NCBI GenBank assembly: GCA_900550025.1
Contig: URQP01000130.1
Coordinates: 1-5,579, forward strand
Reading direction: 5' to 3'
Length of the DNA stretch: 5,579 nt
Source: an uncultured Porphyromonadaceae bacterium
Lineage (GTDB): Bacteria > Bacteroidota > Bacteroidia > Bacteroidales > Muribaculaceae
The first letter of the stretch is position 1. The number at the start of each line of letters is the position of its first letter. The notes below the pieces were generated by a model that saw nothing but the letters and a program-made list of their open reading frames with translations, was not told where the DNA came from and searched no databases. This document shows positions 1 to 4,327 of this stretch, piece after piece. The translations under genes were made by a program, and so were the position numbers.

Positions 1-116
1 TCCGGAGCGGTATAATTGATGTAGCTTAAGAGCATCAACAGGCATACCACGCCGTGCAGCAGCAATGCCGCCGCAATGGCTACGATGTTGTATTTCCTGT
101 CTTCTTTCTCTTCCAT
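1..116 (-). CDS. tonB: TonB-like energy transducer, N-terminal fragment (cut by window edge)
   Basis: Only the first 38 codons plus two bases are in the window. The ATG is at 116-114, four bases after the exbD stop, so it is the third gene of an exbB-exbD-tonB operon. The fragment has a short charged cytoplasmic start (MEEKEDRKY), one hydrophobic membrane helix at about residues 10-32, and then a probable periplasmic segment (SYINYTAP). A histidine at residue 21 inside the helix sits where TonB proteins carry their functionally important membrane His (His20 in E. coli). TonB spans the periplasm and passes energy from ExbB/ExbD to outer-membrane receptors. The name rests on helix, histidine and context; the C-terminal TonB domain that would prove it is outside the window, and a TolA-like protein is the main alternative. 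Confidence 0.75.
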   Translation of the reverse strand, partial: MEEKEDRKYNIVAIAAALLLHGVVCLLMLLSYINYTAP

Positions 117-120
117 CGTG

Positions 121-609
121 TTATTGGTTGGTATGCGCTTCCGGCTGTCCGGCTTCTAACGATTGCCGGATGGCCTCTTTGCGCAGCATTTGGTCGTTGA
201 CCGATGCCGGTTTTGTGGCCAGCACCATTTTCAGATTGTGGCGGGCTGTCAAGTCGAGCACTTCCACGATTTTGCCGTAGGGAACCGCTTCATCGGCATA
301 CAGGGCTATGAATTGCGTCGAATCCTGTTTCTGTGTGAGTTGCAGGAAGGCCAGCAATTGGTCTTCTGCAAGAGGTTGCGGCTCTGTCTCGCCGAACGAG
401 GCATACAGGTTCTGGTCCTTGTCTATATATACCCTCGTCCCGGGTTTTATTGCCGTCTGCTCCGAACTTTGTGGCAGGTTGACTTCCAAGGCCGTAGGGA
501 ATACGAGCGTTGAAGTCACCATGAAGAATATGAGGAGCAGGAATATGACATCGGTCATCGATGCCATACTGTACGTGGCAAGCAGTTCATTTTGACGTTT
601 CAATGCCAT
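121..609 (-). CDS. exbD: ExbD/TolR-family biopolymer transport protein
   Basis: This 162-residue protein has the ExbD/TolR layout: a short cytoplasmic start, one membrane helix at about residues 19-36, and a periplasmic domain. Asp20, in MTDVIFLLLIFFMV, corresponds to the proton-carrying membrane aspartate (Asp25 in E. coli ExbD). The LPQSS stretch just after the helix and the late ADEAVPYGKIVEVLDL block (residues 105-120) followed by KMVLATKP match conserved ExbD positions, and length is normal for the family. It would form the stator channel with ExbB and use the proton gradient to drive TonB. It starts 13 bases after the exbB stop and ends four bases before tonB, so the three are almost surely cotranscribed. 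TolR is the alternative; the neighbouring tonB-like gene favours ExbD. Confidence 0.92.
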   Translation of the reverse strand: MALKRQNELLATYSMASMTDVIFLLLIFFMVTSTLVFPTALEVNLPQSSEQTAIKPGTRVYIDKDQNLYASFGETEPQPLAEDQLLAFLQLTQKQDSTQFIALYADEAVPYGKIVEVLDLTARHNLKMVLATKPASVNDQMLRKEAIRQSLEAGQPEAHTNQ

Positions 610-622
610 TTCCGTATGCTTT

Positions 623-1318
623 TTATTTGGATGCCGGCTCGTTGAGCAGGTCCATAAATTCCATAGTTTTGTTTTCGAGCTGGTTCATCACGTGGTTGAC
701 ACGTGCCGAGAGGTAGTTGTAGGCGAACAGTGCGATGATTCCCACGATAAGTCCGGCGACTGTGGTCACCAACGCTTCATAGATGCCGTTTGCGAGGACG
801 CTGATGTTGGCGTTGTTGCCTGCGCTTGCCAGTGCGAAGAATGCTTTCACCATACCGGTCACCGTGCCGAGGAATCCGAGCATCGGAGCTCCTGCCGCTG
901 TGGTGGCAAGCCATGTGAAGCCTTTCCCGAGCTTGGCTACTTCGATGTTGCCTACGTTCTCTATGGCCACAAGCACGTCGTTCATCGGGCGGCCTATGCG
1001 CGAAATGCCTTTCTGGATGAGGCGGGCGTAGGGAGTAGCCGTCTTTTTGCAGAGCAGCTCGGCGCTTTCGATTTCGCCGTCGTGGATATAGTCCTTTATG
1101 CGCTTCATGAATGTGTCGTCATCCTTTGCGGCCTTGCGTATCACGAGCCAGCGTTCTATGAATATGTAGATGCTCACTAATGAGAGCAGTACTAACGGTA
1201 TCATTATTATGCCGCCTTTGAGACACAAATCCCATACCGACAGTTCGGCGGTGGCTGCGGTTGCCGGTGCTGCTGTGGCTTGCGCCGGTATCAACGAAAG
1301 AATTGAATCGAGTATCAT
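623..1318 (-). CDS. exbB: ExbB/MotA/TolQ-family proton channel protein
   Basis: This 231-residue inner-membrane protein has an Ala/Thr-rich N-terminal stretch (residues 12-24) and three hydrophobic segments at about residues 36-54, 137-160 and 182-203, with the large cytoplasmic loop between the first two, as in ExbB. Thr152 (GFLGTVTGM), Glu181 (GIYEALVTT) and Thr186 line up with E. coli ExbB Thr148, Glu176 and Thr181, which line the proton path. The first ATG is chosen because it lies about 26 bases downstream of a full Bacteroidota promoter (1345-1376). It is the first gene of the exbB-exbD-tonB operon that powers TonB-dependent outer-membrane import. TolQ is related, but the downstream tonB-like gene supports ExbB. 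Confidence 0.93.
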   Translation of the reverse strand: MILDSILSLIPAQATAAPATAATAELSVWDLCLKGGIIMIPLVLLSLVSIYIFIERWLVIRKAAKDDDTFMKRIKDYIHDGEIESAELLCKKTATPYARLIQKGISRIGRPMNDVLVAIENVGNIEVAKLGKGFTWLATTAAGAPMLGFLGTVTGMVKAFFALASAGNNANISVLANGIYEALVTTVAGLIVGIIALFAYNYLSARVNHVMNQLENKTMEFMDLLNEPASK

Positions 1319-1344
1319 AATCAGGACATTTAATATTCAGGGGG

Positions 1345-1376
1345 CAAAGATAGTGAAAGGCGAGCGCAGAAGCAAA
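1345..1376 (-). promoter_or_regulatory. Promoter of the exbB-exbD-tonB operon
   Basis: On the minus strand TTTG (1376-1373), exactly 20 bases, then TATCTTTG (1352-1345) is a full match to the Bacteroidota sigma-ABfr consensus TTTG-N19-21-TAnnTTTG. Transcription would start near 1341, leaving a leader of roughly 20-25 bases before the exbB ATG at 1318. The whole promoter lies inside one copy of a repeat (1344-1378). Confidence 0.8.
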
Positions 1377-1427
1377 TGAAAACGAAGTTTTCAGATTTGA
1401 TTATGCCGAGCCGCATCCTTTCTTATG

Positions 1428-1459
1428 CAAAGGTGCTGAAAGGCGAGCGCAGAAGCAAA
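1428..1459 (-). promoter_or_regulatory. Second, weaker promoter-like copy in the repeat
   Basis: The upstream repeat copy has TTTG (1459-1456), 20 bases, then CACCTTTG (1435-1428) on the minus strand. The spacing is the same as in the downstream copy, but the first base of the -7 box is C instead of T. It could be a weak second start for the exbB operon or a decayed copy. Confidence 0.4.
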
Positions 1460-1521
1460 TGGTTTATTTTGTTTTGCAATATGCCGGAACATGCGGGTTG
1501 TGCCAAAATAATTATGTCTTG

Positions 1522-2673
1522 TCAGACAATTTTTAAATCTCTGAAATTAATTAAGCCGTGTTCAGTACTGTTGTTGCATTGTTCTCCATCGTATATTACG
1601 GTGGAATGGGCTATTTTATCTCCGAACAATTTTTTTATATAATTGATGCTTTTGAAATATTCCGGGGTGAATGTCTGCGCTGATTTTATCTCGTAGGCAT
1701 CGAGCTTGTCGCCGTTGCTGCATACGAGGTCAACTTCATTGCCTGATTTGTCTCGATAAAAATATATGTTGGAATCCTTTCCTCTGTTGTATCTGCTTTT
1801 GACTGCTTCATTGATTACCATATTTTCAAACAGGTTTCCACGTAATGGATGGGTGCTTAGTTGGATTTCATTTTCTATATTCAGGAGGTAGCATGCTAAT
1901 CCTGTGTCATAGAAATAAAGCTTGGGGGTCTTTACTAAGCGTTTGCCGATATTGGTGAAATATGGCGGGAGTTGATAAGCAATGTAGGATGCAGAGAGTA
2001 AGCTCATCCAGCTTATGACGGTGTTGACGGATACTCCTGTTTCATTGCTTATGTTCGAGGCGTTGAATTCTGTACCTATCCTTCCTGCACATAGGCGGAT
2101 AAACTTTTGGAAGGTGGTCATATCCCTTATGTTTATAATTTGTCTCACATCACGTTCCACATACGTGGTATAGTAATTTCTATAGAATGTGTTTCTTGGG
2201 AATCCGTTGACTGACCATAGTTGAGGATAGCCGCCGCTTAGTATCAGTGCGTCTGTGCCTATATGTTGGATGATGTCTCCTAATTCATTGAGAGACAGGG
2301 GCAGCAATGTGAGAACTGCCGTTCTGCCTGCGAGACTCTGTGTGATGTTTTGCAAGAGTGAAAAGTTGCTGCTGCCTGTGAGAATGAAATTTTTATCGCG
2401 ATTCTCGTCAACTATTACTTGCAGAAGGGAGAACAGTTCAGGATAATTGTGTATTTCGTCTATTATTATGTCGTGTTTGTCTCTTAGGAATTTTTTTGGG
2501 TCTATTTTTATATTCTCCAAAACTTCGGCGTCTTCCAAATTGAAATACTCATAATTCGGGAATAGATTGTGGCATAATGTGGTTTTGCCGGATTGCCTTG
2601 GACCGGTAATAGTAATTATGGGATAAAACTTCTTAAGATGGATAATTTCTTCTGCCAACTGTCTGTATATCAT
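1522..2673 (-). CDS. AAA ATPase with DUF4143 (AAA_14 family)
   Basis: This 383-residue protein has an N-terminal P-loop ATPase domain and a C-terminal DUF4143 domain. The Walker A motif is GPRQSGKTT (residues 24-32), Walker B is DIIIDEIH (68-75), a sensor-like LTGSSNF follows at 98-104 and an AGR at 115-117. Residues about 208-226 look like a helix-turn-helix. Near the end, Glu283, Asp315 (GNEVDLV), Glu328 and Lys330 (EIK) form a PD-(D/E)XK nuclease-like pattern typical of DUF4143. Length is normal and the protein seems intact. Its role is not established; family members are common in Bacteroidota and often suspected of mobile-element or defence links. The gene is much richer in A+T than its neighbours: three 60-base lines counted gave 27, 38 and 47% GC, against 58% in one line each of exbB and the GH5 gene. 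This suggests transfer. It has its own promoter and an operator-like palindrome. Confidence 0.9.
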   Translation of the reverse strand: MIYRQLAEEIIHLKKFYPIITITGPRQSGKTTLCHNLFPNYEYFNLEDAEVLENIKIDPKKFLRDKHDIIIDEIHNYPELFSLLQVIVDENRDKNFILTGSSNFSLLQNITQSLAGRTAVLTLLPLSLNELGDIIQHIGTDALILSGGYPQLWSVNGFPRNTFYRNYYTTYVERDVRQIINIRDMTTFQKFIRLCAGRIGTEFNASNISNETGVSVNTVISWMSLLSASYIAYQLPPYFTNIGKRLVKTPKLYFYDTGLACYLLNIENEIQLSTHPLRGNLFENMVINEAVKSRYNRGKDSNIYFYRDKSGNEVDLVCSNGDKLDAYEIKSAQTFTPEYFKSINYIKKLFGDKIAHSTVIYDGEQCNNSTEHGLINFRDLKIV

Positions 2674-2690
2674 CTTTATAATATATAAAT

Positions 2691-2723
2691 GGACAAATTT
2701 TCAATTCAACTGAATATTTGTCC
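2691..2723. promoter_or_regulatory. Interrupted palindrome at the ATPase transcription start (possible operator)
   Basis: Arms 2691-2703 and 2711-2723 are inverted repeats pairing at 12 of 13 positions around a 7-base centre; the outer eight bases are GGACAAAT and ATTTGTCC. The right arm begins two bases downstream of the predicted -7 box, so the palindrome covers the expected transcription start and leader of the ATPase gene. It could be a repressor site or an RNA hairpin in the leader. Confidence 0.55.
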
Positions 2724-2724
2724 G

Positions 2725-2756
2725 TAAAATTAGTATTTTAATTCCTTTTTTGCAAA
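2725..2756 (-). promoter_or_regulatory. Probable promoter of the ATPase/DUF4143 gene
   Basis: On the minus strand TTTG (2756-2753), 20 bases, then TAATTTTA (2732-2725) matches the Bacteroidota consensus except for the last base of the -7 box. The leader to the ATG at 2673 would be about 45 bases and contains the palindrome at 2691-2723. Confidence 0.55.
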
Positions 2757-2764
2757 AACAGTTT

Positions 2765-3517
2765 TTAGAAATTATACCCTAACGATACGTTCCAGCAGCT
2801 GTTGTGGAATTCCAAGCGCGGCGACCCGAAATTCTGCTGCGCTATGTTTTTCAGTCCTCTTTGGTAGTATACGCCTATGAAATAATGCTTGAAGAATGTG
2901 AGGCCCGTACCTATTTTCAATCCGAGATCCGATTTCTTCACGGCGAGGAAGTCCTTGCTGCCGGCATCGAAATAGCCTGTTTCGGTATTTGCCGTGTCGA
3001 ATATCAGCTCGCTGTTCTCGTCGCCGAACGCTATGTAGGAATGCTGCTTTTTCTTCCCTCCCACTCCTATGGCATAGTACATTCCAAAGTCGAGTTGGCT
3101 TACCACATCGGGCAGGATGTTGAATTTCAATGAGAGCATTACCGGTATGTGGAGGTAGTTGAAGCGCGCGTTGACAAACATGCTGCCCATATAGTCCTCG
3201 TTTGTGTCGGCAGCCATAAGCGAGCAGTCGAAACCGCGGTTTTCCCAGAAGAATCCTGTCTGTATGGAAAGGAACTGGCGCAGGTAGAGGTCTACCGAAC
3301 CGCCTAATTGCCCGCCTGTGCGCCAATAGAAATTGTTCTGTATCATTTCCGGCTGTGCCGACAGGTAATTATTGTCGAGACCTGACGAGTTGAGGCCGGC
3401 ACGCAAGCCGAACGATATGAATTTCTCGGGGCGCGAGGTGTCTAAAAACGGCTTTTGGGCGTATGCGGCCGTCGACATGGCGGCTATGGCACAGAGCAAT
3501 ATCAGTAGTTTCTTCAT
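2765..3517 (-). CDS. PorT-like outer-membrane beta-barrel protein
   Basis: This 250-residue protein has a clear signal peptide (MKKLLILLCAIAAMSTAAYA, cleavage after residue 20) followed by alternating polar and aromatic stretches such as FISFGLRAGLNSSG, QFLSIQTGFFWENRG, NYLHIPVMLSLKFN and HYFIGVYYQRGLKNIA. It ends in VSLGYNF, whose terminal Phe is the usual outer-membrane barrel signal. Pattern and length fit the PorT/OMP_b-brl_2 type of Bacteroidota, about eight to ten strands. The substrate or role is unknown. It starts 60 bases after the stop of the thioredoxin-fold gene and may be cotranscribed with it: the spacer holds a -7-like TAATTTCG (3552-3545, one mismatch), but no TTTG at the right distance. 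No lipobox or TonB box is visible. Confidence 0.85.
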   Translation of the reverse strand: MKKLLILLCAIAAMSTAAYAQKPFLDTSRPEKFISFGLRAGLNSSGLDNNYLSAQPEMIQNNFYWRTGGQLGGSVDLYLRQFLSIQTGFFWENRGFDCSLMAADTNEDYMGSMFVNARFNYLHIPVMLSLKFNILPDVVSQLDFGMYYAIGVGGKKKQHSYIAFGDENSELIFDTANTETGYFDAGSKDFLAVKKSDLGLKIGTGLTFFKHYFIGVYYQRGLKNIAQQNFGSPRLEFHNSCWNVSLGYNF

Positions 3518-3577
3518 AAATCGGGAAGTGCTTTTAATTGTTTGCGAAATTACAAAAATTGTTTTATTCCCAGTGTC

Positions 3578-4066
3578 CTATTTGTCGCAAAACTTGACAT
3601 TTCGGCCTTTTCCCGCATCAATCAACGCGTGTTCTATGCCGCTTACCGATTGCGGCGACGCTATTATCTCGCGGCTGCTGTCGATTATGTAGAATGCCGG
3701 CAGGTAGGAGAAGTCGTAGTCGGCTATTCCGTAGATGCTCATTGCAGGGTCGATGCATTCCTTCCATTGCCGCCGCGGCTCGCGTCGCAACCATCCTTTC
3801 CGGTCGCTGCCCACATACACGGAGAGCACCGTCAGCCGTCCGTCGGCTATGGCGCTGCCTATGACCGCCGATGAAGCTATGCTGTCGCCGGCTTCCTCGC
3901 AGATGTCGCAGTCGATATTTGTCAGGTAAAGCAATGTCAGCGGAGTGCGCAGGCTGTCGAGGCTGTAAGTGCCGCCCTCGCGGGTCTCCATGTCGAAATC
4001 CGGCGCTTGCCGGGAAAACGCCATTGTAGTGGCAAGCAGTGCCATGAATGTTACTATCCATTTCAT
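3578..4066 (-). CDS. Exported thioredoxin-fold protein (TlpA/DUF5106-like)
   Basis: Starting at the ATG at 4066, the protein is 162 residues with an N-terminal export signal (MKWIVTFMALLATTMAFS). The mature part has the redox-type motif Cys53-Asp-Ile-Cys56 after a hydrophobic strand (LTLLYLTN), a second strand LTVLSVYV (79-86), and YLPAFYIID (121-129), where Pro123 fits the thioredoxin cis-proline. The layout resembles Bacteroidota DUF5106/TlpA-like proteins, which act in the periplasm in thiol-disulfide chemistry; the partner is unknown. Two more cysteines lie at 104 and 160. The open frame extends 12 codons upstream to 4102, but a full promoter (4072-4103) occupies that stretch and the longer start would place charged residues before the signal peptide, so the internal ATG is preferred. 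The barrel protein gene follows after 60 bases. Confidence 0.8.
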   Translation of the reverse strand: MKWIVTFMALLATTMAFSRQAPDFDMETREGGTYSLDSLRTPLTLLYLTNIDCDICEEAGDSIASSAVIGSAIADGRLTVLSVYVGSDRKGWLRREPRRQWKECIDPAMSIYGIADYDFSYLPAFYIIDSSREIIASPQSVSGIEHALIDAGKGRNVKFCDK

Positions 4067-4071
4067 AATCG

Positions 4072-4103
4072 CAAAATTACGGAATGGTTTCCGGATTTGC
4101 AAA
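4072..4103 (-). promoter_or_regulatory. Promoter of the thioredoxin-fold gene
   Basis: On the minus strand TTTG (4103-4100), exactly 20 bases, then TAATTTTG (4079-4072) matches the Bacteroidota consensus fully. Only five bases (4071-4067) separate the -7 box from the ATG at 4066, so transcription should begin at or within about two bases of the start codon. Confidence 0.75.
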
Positions 4104-4162
4104 CCGCGGATAGTGAGCCTTACGGCTCAGGTTATGGGTTAATGTGTGATGTTGCTGTTTAC

Positions 4163-4234
4163 CGGCACAATGCCAGCCCCGTGGAGCCTGTTGTTGCGTA
4201 ACACGCGGCCTTAGCCGTGGGTAGAGTTGTGCCG
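4163..4234. other. Foldable core of the repeat array (possible structured RNA or DNA)
   Basis: The core is closed by an 8-bp inverted repeat, CGGCACAA (4163-4170) with TTGTGCCG (4227-4234). Inside lie two abutting small hairpins: TGTT-gcgt-AACA (4192-4203) and CGCGGC-ctta-GCCGTG (4204-4219, one G-T pair). Part of a third arm may exist at 4176-4187 with a mismatch. The result is a compact branched fold in either strand. No known riboswitch or RNA family is recognised, and no plus-strand promoter matching the local consensus was found upstream. Confidence 0.4.
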
Positions 4235-4252
4235 CCGCTCCGCGGCTTTTTT
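4234..4252 (+). terminator. Intrinsic-terminator-like hairpin with T6
   Basis: GCCGC (4234-4238), loop TCC, GCGGC (4242-4246), then six T residues (4247-4252) has the form of a rho-independent terminator read on the plus strand. No gene on that strand ends here, so it would serve either a plus-strand transcript of the repeat core or nothing; it may simply be part of the repeat. Confidence 0.4.
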
Positions 4253-4298
4253 CAAATAACCTGTAACCCATAACCTGTGGCGATAGCCACAATAACCC

Positions 4299-4327
4299 AT
4301 AACCTTGCAGCCTTGCTGCAAGGTTAT
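4299..4327 (-). terminator. Perfect 13-bp hairpin over the GH5 stop codon
   Basis: Arms 4299-4311 and 4315-4327 pair perfectly around a 3-base loop. The GH5 stop TAA (4326-4324) lies within the arm, so the hairpin would form right at the end of the GH5 mRNA. It could protect the 3' end or help end transcription, but no T-run follows on the minus strand (GGGTTATT comes next), so a classical intrinsic terminator is doubtful. It is also unit C of the repeat array. Confidence 0.4.

Larger units (their letters stand above)
1344..1461. repeat. Duplicated promoter-bearing intergenic repeat (83-bp period)
   Basis: Two direct copies lie at 1344-1378 and 1427-1461, offset by 83 bases. They match over 35 bases with three differences, and 25 bases (1354-1378 and 1437-1461) are identical. 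Each carries a TTTG box and a -7-like box 20 bases apart on the minus strand. Between them is a 7-bp inverted repeat, TGAAAAC-gaa-GTTTTCA (1377-1393). From memory, similar sequence occurs upstream of many genes in Bacteroidales genomes, which would make this a dispersed intergenic family; that cannot be confirmed here. The remaining spacer, 1462-1521, shows nothing I can name. Confidence 0.8.
4114..4327. repeat. Composite hairpin/repeat array (REP- or BIME-like)
   Basis: Three units consist of a hairpin followed by AGGTTATGGGTTA. Unit A is on + at 4114-4141 (stem TGAGCC/GGCTCA, loop TTAC). Unit B is on - at 4291-4264 (stem TGTGGC/GCCACA, 4-base loop). Unit C is on - at 4327-4293 (13-bp stem, 3-base loop). 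Stem sequences differ but all pair. A and B form a 14-bp inverted repeat (4128-4141 and 4264-4277) around a 122-base interior; a further partial AGGTTA lies on - at 4262-4257. This layout resembles paired REP sequences, or a small non-autonomous element with hairpin-capped ends. It fills the gap between the GH5 stop and the next gene's promoter. I recognise similar sequence as a common Bacteroidales intergenic repeat, from memory only. Confidence 0.75.

Noticed and set aside
163..513. 116-codon plus-strand frame opposite exbD
   Set aside because: Antisense shadow of a clear ExbD gene.
692..1180. 162-codon plus-strand frame opposite exbB
   Set aside because: Antisense shadow of a clear ExbB gene, with no promoter or motif.
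1344..1461. Two repeat copies considered as a small CRISPR array
   Set aside because: There are only two copies, the 48-base spacing holds an inverted repeat, no cas genes are near, and the repeat contains promoter boxes.
1376..1642. 88-codon plus-strand frame running from the repeat spacer into the ATPase 3' end
   Set aside because: It starts in a non-coding repeat and is antisense to the ATPase C-terminus; it has no motif or promoter.
2772..3326. 184-codon minus-strand frame overlapping the barrel gene
   Set aside because: Arg-rich product without motifs; the competing frame has a signal peptide and a barrel C-terminus.
3618..4061. 147-codon minus-strand frame overlapping the thioredoxin-fold gene
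   Set aside because: The product is His/Arg-rich and low in structure, while the other frame has a signal peptide, CxxC and cis-proline.
4067..4102. 12-codon N-terminal extension of the thioredoxin-fold protein
   Set aside because: The stretch is occupied by a full promoter and would displace the signal peptide from the N-terminus.
4077..4292. 71-codon frame on the minus strand across the hairpin array
   Set aside because: It consists of the repeat units and their stems, overlaps the next gene's promoter, and has no signal or domain. Such repeat-derived frames are often annotated as spurious hypothetical proteins.
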